Shown here: positions 22,613-33,512 of the stretch, in pieces
How the letters are laid out: the number at the start of each line of letters is the position of its first letter
Numbering within the stretch: the first letter of the stretch is position 1
Assembly: GCA_002102555.1 (NCBI GenBank)
Contig: MCFL01000028.1
Location: 186,001 to 250,000, forward strand
Length of the DNA: 64,000 bases
DNA from: Catenaria anguillulae PL171
Taxonomy: Eukaryota; Blastocladiomycota; Blastocladiomycetes; Blastocladiales; Catenariaceae
Direction of reading: 5' to 3'
Notes under the pieces: generated by a model
Databases searched by the model: none
The model's input: the letters and a program-made list of their open reading frames with translations, nothing else
What the model was told of the DNA's origin: nothing
Program-made: the position numbers and the translations under genes

Positions 22613-23790
22613 GCGGTTTTGTGTTTTTGCTTTGACATTGTCGGATATCATGGTTTAGCGTTTTCCCATTCATCGCATCTCTTGTTTTCCAATACACATT
22701 ATTCAAGTTGTGCACAGCCTTCCAAGTTCAATTTCAGCATGGCACTGCAGTGTGCCTTTTCTCAATCATCATCTTCATTCGTTAGCAATTTTTTTCACTG
22801 TCACCCTCATCGGTACGTCAACTGGCGTGCAATAAAGTGCCGGATTGGAGGCCATCGGCCATGCATCCATGCCACTTCTGCCACTTCTGTGCATGCCGTC
22901 CATCTATAGATTTAGTACCCCTGATCTGAGGCAGCGCCACCGACAAGTTATTCATACAAAATACACAACAAAGGCAGACGCCGCTATTGACAAATTTATC
23001 GCAACCCCCGTCATCTGCACCATGGACCACCATGGACCCCGCCAACGTCCACGCGGCCAACCCCAGCGCCATCGCCGACCTCAACGCCCACCCATGTGGC
23101 CTCTTGAATCCGGAAAATGGAAAATGGTCTCTGCTGCTGTAGCCCGACTGCCGCGCGCGACGCCATCCCTGCAAGTCAGCCCAACCCACAACGCCAAGCC
23201 AAGTTGGAGACGGCCAGCCTCTTTGGTGCGTTTGATCACCCTGGATTATACTGAATTGACGGCGTTCACTTGACTGACGGCATTGCTTTCATGTCTAGTT
23301 TTCCTTGCATCCTGCCTCAATGAGGAAGAGTTCTCCTACAACCCACGGCAGTTCCTGCCACCCGTCGGCCCTCGATCGTCTGCCCGCCGGTCCCCGTCCT
23401 CGTCCAACTTTGGCGTCTCGCTCTCTGCACCGACCAGCTGAACAAGCACTTGACGCATATGGACATGATCCCGCTCAAGTTTGACTTGCCCACTATCAAG
23501 TCTGGCGCCACAATGCACCTATCAAGTCGGGGCCAACCCTCACACCCACCGGCAGTTGCATCCATGGCCCACGCCGCTGCGTCGAAACACAAAAACAAGT
23601 CGCACGCAAACACGATTAGCAAGTCACCGGGCCCATCCATTGCCGCTGCCGCTGCCGCTGCCGCCTGGGCAATCAAGTCTGTCCGCTTCCAAGCTCAACC
23701 AATCACCTCCGTCCAGCCCAGGCGCCGTACTAGGTGCTACACCGATTCTCAAGCCCAAGTCAAGAGCAGATGTTACTACCGCGACTTACA
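22613..23790. other. Accessory stretch with unrecognised coding-like pieces
   Basis: After the CSE1 stop, about 23037-23440 contains coding-like phrases on the plus strand (MDPANVHAANPSAIADLNA; later EEEFSYNPRQFLPPVGP and QLNKHLTHMDMIPLKFDLP). They lie in different frames, and one plausible intron separates two of them (GTGCGT donor near 23225, TCTAG acceptor near 23300). I cannot build a continuous gene or recognise a family. It may be a decayed or partial gene into which the protease-related sequence to the right was inserted. Confidence 0.35.
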
Positions 23791-23810
23791 CAAACCGAGG
23801 CTGCATCAAC

Positions 23811-23955
23811 ATCCTGGACTCGATGCGTTCCGGATAGGATACGGGATGCAAGCTCGCCATGCGCGGGCAACCATCCTCCTTCGCCGCATCGGCACCAACT
23901 TTTTCGGATGGGCACAAGGAGGAGCCGGCATTTCGCCCTCATTTCCTGCTGTGCC
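23811..23955 (+). repeat. Duplicated fragment of the Ulp1-like protease
   Basis: This stretch matches 24646-24786 of the protease to its right at roughly 85% by eye, in the same orientation. Both encode ILDSMRSG, an R/HARAT segment, IGTNxFGWAQxGAGISPSFP and TVP/AVP. The copy stops before the catalytic-Cys region, so it is a partial, non-functional duplicate. Confidence 0.7.
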
Positions 23956-24200
23956 AAACAAGGGCGACCGATTGATTCCCGCGCCATGTTATTACTACAT
24001 ACTTACAATGCAGTGTTGTGACGCGAAGCCCATCATCAGGGGCAAGGGACGGGATATATGTACGTTTTCGTGAGACATCGCGAGACACGTTTGCTCACAC
24101 TTGTGTGTCTGTTCATCCATCAACGGACAGGCACGAAATGACCCCCCCCCCGTCCAAACGAACCCAACCGTATCAACAAGCACAAAAACTCAAAGCAACC

Positions 24201-25009
24201 ATGTCTGCAAACACGACTTACAAACGTCCCTTCGCCAAGTTTGGTGCCCGCCACGTCGACCTTGTCCGCGCGTTTCTCAACGCCATTGGCGTCCCACCCA
24301 ACAACCACCAAGAGGTTGGGAAAATGTTAACGACTACGAAACTCGGTACGACGGCGTCAAGCTGAGCTTTTCGGACATCGATTCGCTTTTCCCTGACACT
24401 TGGGTCGAGACCGGTGTGTGGATTTGGCACGAGCACGCGATGAGCGAGCGCTTCCCGACCATGAACCAGCACTTCATCTACAACACGTGTGGCACCCAAG
24501 CCGCGTTAGAGGATGGCGACATCAGCGGCGCGATTATTGACGACATCACCCAGACGAAAGGTCATCAAGTGTCTTCCGACAAGACCGTCATTCTTCCACT
24601 CCTGGACAGCAACAATTGGTTTGTTATTACCCACGATGGCATCCGCATCCTGGACTCGATGCGTTCTGGATATTGGGTGCAACCTCGCTATGCGCGGGCA
24701 ACCGCCCTCCCCCGCACCATCGGCACCAACCTGTTCGGATGGGCACAAGAAGGAGCCGGCATTTCGCCCTCATTCCCCACTGTGCCGCAACAGATCAACA
24801 GCAACGATTGTGGCGTTTACGCCATCTCCTTTGTGGAAAACATGGTCAATAGTCAAATCAACGGTGCCAATCTGGATTGGGGCGTCTCGACGTCCATTGA
24901 GGCAATGCGGCACCGACTATTGACAGAGGTATCGGCAACCGCCATCCGCCCAACAAACCGTACGTGTGTGTATAGTATGTGTTCTAGCTCATCAGAGGCT
25001 CACTCTTAG
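24201..25009 (+). pseudogene. Ulp1-like (C48) cysteine protease, probably broken
   Basis: C48 proteases cleave SUMO and related conjugates, and copies often ride on eukaryotic mobile elements. A beginning (MSANTTYKRPFAKFGARHVD) and a longer protease core lie in different frames with no room for an intron, so the gene appears interrupted at least once. The core has the expected order: TWVETGVWIWHEHA (substrate-side helix), SNNWFVITHDGIRILDSM with the catalytic Asp, then TVPQQINSNDCGVYAISFVE with the oxyanion Gln and catalytic Cys. The His of the usual HW motif is Asn here (NNW), so the enzyme would probably be inactive even if expressed. A GTACGT at the end of the core may be a real splice donor, with the gene continuing into the next feature. 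The host gene or element it derives from is unknown. Confidence 0.6.
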
Positions 25010-25014
25010 TCCAC

Positions 25015-26297
25015 GCGTTTAGCCTCGGTCAATGCCCACCTTACTGCCCCGTTCACCAGCGTTGTGCCGGTTGTTCCCGCCCGCCAATTGCCCGGCAAGT
25101 GGCCGCTCCCCTTGTCCACAGAGAGAAAGGTGCGCGTTTATGAAACCTGTTTGAAACCACCCCTTTTTCAACTGATACATTGTTCTGCAATTTGTGACAT
25201 TTAGGCTCAGGAAATCCTTGCTGTGGCCATTTGCCGCATGCCTGGGCAAGACACCTGGCACTTTGCCGGTGATTTCGGTCCAAGGACGGAGTCGGGCCAA
25301 GAAACCTTTGGCAAGAATGCATGCGACCCTTGTCAATGTACGTCTTTCCCTGCCATTGTTTGGCCACAAGATCAATTGAAACCTCGGGCACGATGATCTG
25401 ACCATGGTATCCGTTGTCTGATGTCAGGTCATTTCAAGCCGGACCGAAGCAAGCGACCCAACCAAAAGGTCGCAGGCATACAACCCAGAACCAAACGATT
25501 TCTGTGGTCAACGGCACATCCATATCCCCAATGGGTTTGGCGGCCCGCGCTTCTCGTCGTTTCTGGGCATTTTGCACGTCCCTCGTATCACCCGGCCCAA
25601 GGCTTCAATTGTCATCGCAGCTCGAGAATCTGGCGTTGCAGTTTGCACGTACGATTTCAGATCGCAGGCAATCGAGCGCGGAGACAAGGTCAAGAAAGGC
25701 GAATCTCTTTACATTGTAGCGGGGTTGCGTTGTGGCGGCGCCATCACGAGGCTCTTTTCCGGATCGAGCTTTTGCTCGGTTGTCAGATTAGGCGCTCGTG
25801 GTGGCGGTCAACGGATCAAGACGCGGCAAATGCGTGCTCGTCGCGACCTCGATGCCGTTCACGCGCACATTCGTCCAGCCCCCTGGCTCGTACGTCTACG
25901 CCAAGTTCGACCTCGCCCAATTTTGTATTTCGTCGTTCCAATCGCACAGCGAGGACTTCGCGTCGTCGCTCTGGGCTTTTTGTCGTTTCGCCGCCAATGG
26001 CTTTGTGACTGCTGCATGGCGCTCAGGCACCAAGCGCCTGGACCGTCGCGACGTTGCGTGGGATTTATATGTGGCCATGGACAACGAATACAAGCTGCGT
26101 ACGACCTTGCGCTGGCCGGCCACTTCATCGAGCACGTCTGGATTTGTTCCCCGGCTGTGGTCATTGCCGCGGGAATCCCGTTCGTCATTTCCGTCAAGGG
26201 CTTCGCTCCGTCGCGCGCTGCGCTCTCGCCCAACGAGTGCCCTGCAGTCGCCGCATACGATCCGGACCTCTTTCCGCCCAAGTCGGTCGATTGGTGA
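25015..26297 (+). pseudogene. Unrecognised decayed coding sequence downstream of the protease
   Basis: Protein-like phrases follow one another on the plus strand, separated by plausible introns (a GTGCGC donor and ATTTAG acceptor around 25127-25204, GTACGT and GTCAG around 25338-25429) and by frame changes. Examples are AQEILAVAICRMPGQDTWHF, the Cys-containing KNACDPCQC, SGVAVCTYDFRSQAIERGDK, AWDLYVAMDNEYK and a final VVIAAGIPFVISVKGFAP ending in a stop. Codon use is host-like. I think this is the remainder of a multi-exon gene or element that includes the protease, now broken in several places. I do not recognise a domain. Confidence 0.4.
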
Positions 26298-26915
26298 TTT
26301 GGGACCAAGCCGGGTGACATCCCCCGCATCCCTCAACACGCCGGTGTTTTGTGTTGATGTTTTGTTGACTTTTTGTGCTTCGCGGTTCCTCCTTTTATAG
26401 ATTCTTGCTTGTCGTGCCCCCTTTTTCGGCCAGCGTAGTATCGTGTTTTCTTTGCTTGCGAGGTTTTTGTGTCGGTCATCACTCGTGCCCACCCTCGTGC
26501 GTCCCACTTGTTTTCGAGTTTGTCTTGTGGACTCTCCCATGGTTCGCATTTTTTTCTCCGTGTTGTCTTGTACCCTCTGTTTGTGTCCATGACTTCCACC
26601 ATCATCACTATTGTATCAATTTTCTCTTTCTCAGTGTTCTATCTATCATTATACATGTTACACTCGCCACTACACACACTCGGCCTCGACTAGATCTCCG
26701 CTCACGTCCACGCCCATTGCCGCACTCTTTTCCACATCCGCGCATTTTGCCTGCTACATGGTCTTCTGAGCAGCAGGAAACAAAATCTCAAGGCCCTTCT
26801 TTTGTGTCATCAAGCAATGTACAGCATCTAGGTCGGTCTTACGTGGTTCGTTAATTAAATTGACAGCGCGGGGCAGTATTCAGTTGTGCATCAAATATGC
26901 GCATTACAACCAGAT
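26298..26915. other. Intergenic region, T-rich
   Basis: A T/C-rich stretch without recognisable coding sequence. It ends close to the stop codon of the SCAR gene on the minus strand and must include that gene's 3' end. Confidence 0.5.
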
Positions 26916-28531
26916 TTACCAATCATCATCGTCATCACTCTCACTCTCATCTTCGTCACTATCGCTCATCTCAATTGCCGCCCGCCTCATCAAGATGCCA
27001 GCCACATCGTTTCCATACTCCTCAACAGGCGATTTCTTGGGCGGCGGGCCAACCGGCTTTTCGACCTTGCGCAGCTGGAACCCACCCGCTTTGATCGAAG
27101 TCAGCACACTGTCGATACCATCACCTGCCTTGGCCGCTGTGTTGGGTCCTTCCGCCGGCGTTGCACGTGCGGCAGCTGGTCGCAGTTTCGGGGCTTGCAG
27201 AACAAGTGCCGCAAGTGACGGCGCGCCGCCGCCAGAGGACGCGTCGGACATGGGCGGTGGAGGTGGAGGAGGAATGGAGCCCGAGGCAGCAGAGGGTGGC
27301 GCGGGGAGGCCAATGGATGGCGGTGGAGGTGGTGGCGGCGGCGGAGCACCAGATCCACTCGACACGGGAGGTGCAGGAGGCGGTGGCGGTGGAGGAGGGA
27401 CGTGAGTGCCCGCAAAAGCGTCTGTCGGCGGCGGCGGCGGCGGAAGCGCCGACGTGTCAAAGGCGCCGAGGTTGGACGGGACACGGGGCATTCCCATACT
27501 GCCGTCCATTGGAGGCGGAGGGGGTGGAGGAAGCGCCATTGAATCGTGGGTGCCGGGTAGAATCTTGCTTGACGATTCCGATCGCGGCATGCCAGGCTGA
27601 CCTGCCCTTGCCAGGGATGCGCTCGATTCGCTCGTTGGCAACGCCCCGGACGTCGTGGAACCCGGGCCAGGCACCGCCATGGACCCATTGGACCTCGCCA
27701 TGGCTTGCGCATCCACGTTGGACGCGAGCGATGCCCTCGATGCCGTGCCTGTTCCCACAGCGCCTTGTTGTTGTTGTTGTTGTTGTTGTTGTTGCCTTGC
27801 CGCCCCGCGCAGCGACTTGTTCCTGGCCAAACTCGACGCGCCGCCATCCTTGCCACCAGCTCCGGTCAACTTTTGCTTTTCCTCCATCTGCTTTTGCTTG
27901 CGCGCCTTTTTCCGCTTGCGCCGCTCCTCGTCCTCCTTGGCCATGACCTTGCGCCATTCTTCAGCGAAAAACTCGGGGTCCGAGTAAAACGACATGCATT
28001 TCTTTCCATCGTCACGGTGCGGGTCGAGCAGGTCGAGTTGCGGTGGGGCCGTGCATTGAGAGAGTGAGGATTGGATCGAAGTCGGGCGTGTGGCACGTGT
28101 GAGAAAGCCAAAGAGAGGTGAGGGTGTTGGGTCGCTCAGGCGGATCGGTTTGGCGGTAAGGTAGGCGTCGACTGGGGCGGATTGCAGGGTTGAGGTTGCG
28201 GCGGCGAGGTCGGCGGTCCGTTGGGCTAGCGACGACGACGACTGTGCTGCAGCTGAATGAACTTGCGCGTGAAGGTCTTTTGTCCATATCAGATGTTACG
28301 GACACGAATGAGAACGGCCAAACACAAATTCTGATCGTGAGAGAAATTCATACCCTTGAGGATGGAAGCCGCATGGCCAGTAAACTGCGCGAGTGACTCG
28401 ATGCACCTGAGAAGCTGGAGCGTTTGCACGCGCTGTGCCTCGAGCCCGCCTGGCTGAATGGCCGACGCGGGCGCGTTGACGGGCACGGCCGGCGGTGGGT
28501 CGGTTGTCACGTGGTTGCGCACCAGCGGCAT
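26916..28531 (-). CDS. SCAR: SCAR/WAVE homologue, Arp2/3 activator
   Basis: SCAR/WAVE works in a five-subunit complex downstream of Rac to switch on Arp2/3-driven branched actin. Two exons, 28354-28531 and 26916-28276, with intron 28277-28353 (GTATGA...AAAG), give 512 residues. The start MPLVRNHV begins the SCAR homology domain, with RVQTLQLLRCIESLAQFTGH matching the first helices. The diagnostic HRDDGKKCMSFYSDPEFFAE corresponds to YRDDGKEALKFYTDPSYFF of animal WAVE and is followed by a basic region rich in Arg and Lys. Then come a ten-residue polyQ, long proline stretches for profilin, a WH2-like actin-binding segment (VLTSIKAGGFQLRKVEK), the central helix NDVAGILMRRAAIEMSD and an acidic tail ending DDDDDW with the Trp used for Arp2/3. 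All family parts are present in order. Confidence 0.95.
27765..27794. repeat. (TTG)10 triplet repeat encoding polyQ in SCAR
   Basis: Ten perfect TTG triplets on the plus strand read as ten CAA (Gln) codons in the SCAR gene. It is a pure-codon run and so a likely length-variable site. Confidence 0.9.
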
Positions 28532-28763
28532 GACGTGGGCGATGGGTTGAGGAGAATAGTGCAGAGAGTTCCAAATGGAAGGGTATTGCGTGTATTCTCT
28601 CCATATCATTCATCCTCAATATGCCGTCCTCATGTGCTTGTGCCGTAACGCACGCAGCGGCTCAGTGTTGGTTCCCACAACATGTAAACATGAATGTTAA
28701 TACAACATGGTGGTGGACTGAGCGTGCACAAAAAAAAAATGAGATTGTTGCATTAGTTCATGA

Positions 28764-30012
28764 TTAGGATACATCGGCACGCAAGTGCATCTGCTGCAAC
28801 ATGGCCGACTGCCCGCCACCACTCGCCCCAACTCCCACGCCCGTTCCCATCGTCGCTGCCCCTGCCGAGCGCGTCGAAAACACCGCCGCACTGACATTTC
28901 CCCAAGACCCGGCGGGGCTCGACAACGGTGCTCCCCAGTCCCACGAAAAGATGACCCGCCTGAGCTTCTTGTCCTGTGCAATCGTGATGATTGGATCAAA
29001 CACGGACCCAAGGAACGTGGTTGTCGTGGTGACTGCGTCGAGAGCAATGGGGCCGCGCTGGCCGGTGGTGAGGATTGAGTAGCATGAGATCCACATTGGG
29101 ACCAGCTACATAAGAATTTGAGAATCCCCAAAGCGTGTGAATGGACCCAGCACACATTGACATCAGGAGAGCAGAAAACGTACGAAAGACCCCGAATTCA
29201 ATACCGCAAGCACCCCACGCATTGCGAATCGTTGCATGAAGAGGGACTCGCGGACCTTTTGCCGCATCGTTTTCTTGACCGACATGTCTTCCTTGAAGCT
29301 CGTGTACATGTGCCAAAAGATCCTCATATAGGCCAGCATCAGTCCCCCAACCGCAATGATTCCAGCCACGAGATTGCCGATTGTAAGTGGATAGTTCCAG
29401 TTTGTCGAATGGCAGTAGTCGCCACCTCGCCCGTAGACGCCCTTGTGCGGCGGGAGGAATTGCAGCGTGATCCAAATAAACGTCATGATAATGATGATGA
29501 CGGATAGCGGGAAAACGAGTTTCATTTTCACCTGCTGGAGGCGGACAAAGATAAAGTATTGGACCACGGAAATGGCGGCCAAGGTGAAGAGCAAGATGGT
29601 TGCGTTGAAGTGGTTGACAAATGCGTGAGAAAAGCAGTTCCATTCGGACCACTGTCCTTGCATTTGAAGAATGACTCGGATCGGGAACTGAGTAAGGCCA
29701 AGGCTGAAATGATTCATGCTATTGATTGCAACATGATCCCGGTCAACTGGTTGCGCACTCCTCCCGCAAAGAACAAGTGAACCCAAACCTGAGGATGAAA
29801 TTGAGCAAATACAATGACCGAGACCTGAGCTCCCGGCGAAGCGCGGGATGGTACACCCGAGCAAAGACCACAGGAAAGTTGAGGATTATGACAATGACCG
29901 ATAGCACAATGTAAAATGTATTCCATGGCCGCAAGTGATCTTTATCGAATCTGTTGGGTACCCATTCAGAGGATTCCCAGTCTCGGAAATAGTTTGCATT
30001 GACTGTGGACAT
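28764..30012 (-). CDS. Rhodopsin-like 7TM receptor, tandem copy 1
   Basis: Three exons, 29789-30012, 29184-29718 and 28764-29105, give 366 residues. Introns are 29719-29788 and 29106-29183. Seven hydrophobic helices are present. Class-A features are Asn in helix one (VIVIILNFP), a Cys at the start of helix three (WSEWNCFSH) that can pair with a Cys in the second extracellular loop (DYCHSTNW), and a helix-seven/helix-eight junction FDPIITIAQDKKLRR in place of NPxxY. No DRY motif is visible after helix three. The C-terminal tail is Gly/Ala/Ser-rich. It is a paralogue of the next gene upstream on the same strand, with matching intron positions at the first and last shared junctions. The ligand is unknown; coupling to a heterotrimeric G protein is inferred. 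Confidence 0.75.
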
Positions 30013-30213
30013 GTCGGAGTCATGGTGTCACTCGAGCTTGTTTTCAGTCCAGGGTCAAGGGTCAAGGAGGGAGAGCCTCGGATCGTTGAGATTGGTTCAA
30101 AAGCGTGTTCGCAGCACTGCTATGGACGAGCAGGTGCGAACAGATTCATTTCAGCGTTTCCAAGCAAGCCAGCGGCCGGAAACATAATCATCGCCAACGT
30201 GTGACAAATCACA

Positions 30214-31614
30214 TCACTTTGGTCGACTCAATGTTCCGGCATTGGCCAGGGTGCTCAAGTTTGTTCCCACCGCCTTTGCCGACTGATTCGCGCCAGTTGC
30301 TGACGTAGCCGAAGATTCCGCAGCGGCCGACGACCGCCTGGACGACGCCGCCGACGAGTCGGACGTCCATCGCCGCAAAAAGGCGTTACGGAGACGCTTA
30401 TCTTGGGCGAGCAAGATGATTGGATCCATGATGGAGCCGACAAAAGCCCCGCACGAGGTGACTATTGAGAGGCTGTAAGTTGCGACAAAATGCAGGTTCA
30501 TACACGCAATGAGGGATGAAGTCATACCGAGATCCATTGTTGGTGACATCCGCTTTCCGGTTGTGAACATTGTGAAGCACGAATACCACATTGGTGTAAA
30601 CTTGGAGAAAGAGTCTGGTTACCAGAAATGCCACGGCAAAGTGACAATCATCCGCAGTGGTGACGTACATACGTAAAATGTCCAGTTGACAACAGAGAAA
30701 AGGCCGCGAACAGCAAACTTGCGCTGAAAGGTCCCCTCACGATTCCGCTGGCGGGTCGATTTCTGGTGTCCCGCATGCTTGAACGTAATATGAAGATGAC
30801 AGAATATGCTAGAATAGAGTGCAACTAACGCGAGCAAGCTGGCGACTCCCGCTGTCAGGTTGCCAATGGTCAGATGGTGGCCCCATGAACTTGAGAAGCA
30901 AAAGTCACTTTGAGCATGACCAAATGGTGTCAAGTGTTTGTCATTATGCATTGCGTTGTACCCCGGCAACATGACTGAGCAAGTACGAACCCTCCATGAC
31001 CATACATTGGCCGAAATGGCGGCAGAAACTGGACCATGACCCACACACCAGAGATCGAGTAAACTGCCACGACCGTGTGGAAAGCAGCTTTGGGCGGGAT
31101 GCGTTTCATTAGAACGAATGAAATGTACATGTCGAGCGCACACACAACCAGCATGAAAACAACCGAGGTGGCCGCCATGTGGTTCATGATCGCGTGCGCG
31201 AGGCAGTTGGCTTCGCTCCATCCATCCTGAAGCAGAAGGAGAGTGCGGACGGGAATCTGACCGATTCCGAAAAGAAGATGGGTCAAACTGGTTGAGAAGA
31301 ATCGGTTGGGCGTTATGTATTCTTGAGCTATGAGGTCGAGAGTTGTATACAGGCCATCCAGCCAAGAATCAAACGCACCTGAGTGCAAAGCTGAGCCTCG
31401 TCATTGACCTTGATAACAATTCACTCCGCATTTTGGAACTGCACAATCGCATGACGCACACTGGGCCGTTCAGCAGTGTGGCCATGACAGCGAGCCACAA
31501 TTGGAAAGGATTCCACGTTCGTAAATGGTCTCTGTCATAGTCGCGAGAGGGCCAAATCGGGTTTGCCTCCCAATGCACTGCATGATTCAAGCTCGAATTT
31601 GAATCCGACATCAT
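30214..31614 (-). CDS. Rhodopsin-like 7TM receptor, tandem copy 2
   Basis: Five exons, 31379-31614, 30991-31287, 30673-30907, 30528-30600 and 30214-30461, sum to 362 residues in frame. It aligns with the receptor at 28764-30012 along its length: DRDHLRTWNPF against DKDHLRPWNTF, QFLPPFRPMYGHGG against QFLPPHKGVYGRGG, SWGHHLTIGNLTAG against NWNYPLTIGNLVAG, and MDPIILLAQDKRLR against FDPIITIAQDKKLR. It has two introns that its paralogue lacks or lost: 30908-30990, using a GTTCGT donor that restores the conserved GGDFC, and 30462-30527. The loop-two Cys and helix-three Cys are conserved. The tail is Ser/Ala-rich. The copy looks intact, so the tandem duplication is old enough for clear divergence. 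Confidence 0.75.
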
Positions 31615-32125
31615 TGCAAGAATAATTGCTATGGGTTCCTACCGGTATGCCGCAATGTTGGTAGCTGTGTACGTTGTCCACATGTTCACAACAGGTCGGC
31701 GAGCCTTGCCTGGTAGACGAAGCCCAACCTGTCAGTCCTCAAAAGGCTCGTCGCTTGATGTTTGCTTGTCCGCACTTTGTCAATGGAAGGGTTGGCACCA
31801 GTTCCTTCACAAAATACCGAGACTTGAATCGTGTTGCTGTATACGAATGTTTATTATGTATAGAGTAGTCACACCGAATGAAAAGAAAGGGGTGAACTTG
31901 AGGCGGTGGAAACAAAAAGCGAACGACGTATTGACACAGCTATGAGACAAGACAAAACTATACGAGGTGGGGAATATGGTTAAAGAAATAAACACAAGGA
32001 GAAAAATCAAATGGAGGGGAATCGAACCGACCCCGGCCAGCAGGCGGAAACGGTGGTCTCACACATACAAAACGCTGCGCTCACCTCACGACTCCTTCTG
32101 CACCTTTTGTGACGCATCCATCCGC
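31615..32125. other. Intergenic region with a weak tRNA-like patch
   Basis: No protein gene is seen. Around 32010-32090, the minus strand reads a GGTTCGATTCC-like B box and GAGCGCAGCG, but no cloverleaf can be folded (see rejected items). Confidence 0.4.
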
Positions 32126-33512
32126 CTAGTGAGCATGGGTCGACTCCTCGTACAAGCCCACGAGCACCATGAGGACAACGCCCAAAATGAAGCCAACGTT
32201 GGCAACGACAATCTGCGACATGGGCGGGCTCGGCCGCTTGGATCCAGCTGCCGACGTGTCCTCTTCCTTGATGTTGATATCGCGGGCCTCGGAAGCCTTG
32301 GGCGACTGCGGAGGGACGGGCGAGTGGTCGTGACCGTGCGCGGGCTTGCCAAAGGTCATGCTGAACAACATGGGCACCAAGTCGGCAAGGGCAATGTAGA
32401 TGAATCCACCGGCAGTCACGGCAAGCACGTAGTTCTTGGCACTTTCGCTGATGGCGTTGTAGAGAAGGATACCGATGGCTGCACCCACAAAGGCCGTCAA
32501 GTTGGAGATGAGGTTGTAAATGGCGGCGCGGAACTTGGGAATGCCAGCCTCGAGAAGGACAGCATAGTCACCGAGCTCGTGCGGAAGTTCGTGGAGAAGC
32601 ACGGCGATGGCAGTAGTCAAACCAAGAGTCCAGGACGAAGCAAACGAGATGCCGACGGCAAGTCCATCAAAGAAGTTGTGCACAGCGTCGCCAAACAGGA
32701 TCAACCAGGCAACCGGCTTGACCTTGGCAGCGTCGAATTCCGATTCGGCCATGTTGACGCCGTTGCGGTGTGGCGTCGTCTTGTTGGTGCCATTTTCAAC
32801 CTCGACAATTGGGCCATGGCCGTGGTCTCCGTGATCGTGGTGCGTGTGGCCGTACGAATGAAGCAAGGTTTCAACAATGTAGAAAAGGTAGGCGCCAGCG
32901 ACAACCGCAACCGCAACCCACATGATACTGCTGTGGGTCATGTTCAGCGCTTGGAGTTGAGTGGCAAGGTCGGCGCCACCTTCGGCACCGTGGTCATGCC
33001 CATGATCATGATCGTGGTCGTGGCCGTGGTCGTGGCCAGCGTGGTCGTGACCAGCCTCGGATTCGCCAGCGTGGGCAACGATTTCGAGAAGGTCATGCGG
33101 GATCATCGAGTGCGGGATGAGGTGAATGACGGCGTCGCCGAGGAGGGTGCCAGCAGCCAGACCGATAAGGAGCGTCATGACGAGCCGGTTGAGACGAGGG
33201 CGGTTGGCAAGAAGCGGGACAAGGAGAAGGCCGAGGACAGCGAGCACCGTCATGATGAGCTGTGTGGTCATGGCGGCGACCCAGACGAGTGCTGGGCTAA
33301 GCTTGGTTCCTTTTGAGGAGGATTCGCTGCCATGGTCATGGCCGTCGTGGTCGTCGTGAGCCTGAGCAAGGACGAGCGGGGCACATGCGAGGGCGAGAGT
33401 TGCGAGGGCCAATAGCCGGGAGGCTGTTGAATGCAATGACAGCAAGGTGAGTGAGCACATGTCCCGGCAGCGACAGGCCGAGGCGGCACATACCGAGTTG
33501 TGGTGAACGCAT
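32126..33512 (-). CDS. ZIP (SLC39/LIV-1 type) zinc transporter
   Basis: ZIP proteins move zinc, and sometimes iron or manganese, into the cytosol. Two exons, 33494-33512 and 32126-33423, with intron 33424-33493 (GTATGT...CAACAG), give 438 residues. The 19-nt first exon encodes MRSPQL and completes a signal peptide ending LACAPLVLA. A His-rich lumenal stretch (AHDDHDGHDHG) and a second run of GHDHDHDHGHDH precede the membrane core. The two metal-binding helices carry HNFFDGLAVGISF and HELPHELGDYAVLL, the LIV-1 subfamily signature. Later helices include AGGFIYIALADLVPML. The signal peptide and LIV-1 motif suggest an ER, Golgi or vacuolar membrane protein like Zrt3 or ZIP7, rather than a plasma-membrane Zrt1. 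The cellular site is inferred. Confidence 0.93.

Noticed and set aside
27161-27946. Plus-strand Gly/Ala/Glu-rich frame of 261 codons
   Set aside because: It is the antisense of the proline-rich part of SCAR and results from CCN/GGN codon symmetry.
32005-32095. tRNA-like patch on the minus strand with GAGCGCAGCG and GGTTCGATTCC resembling A and B boxes
   Set aside because: The T-arm cannot form a five-base stem with a seven-base loop, and no matching acceptor stem is found at the expected distance.
31967-33316. Long plus-strand open frame of 449 codons
   Set aside because: It is the antisense shadow of the ZIP transporter, whose minus-strand frame has all family motifs; the plus frame has none.
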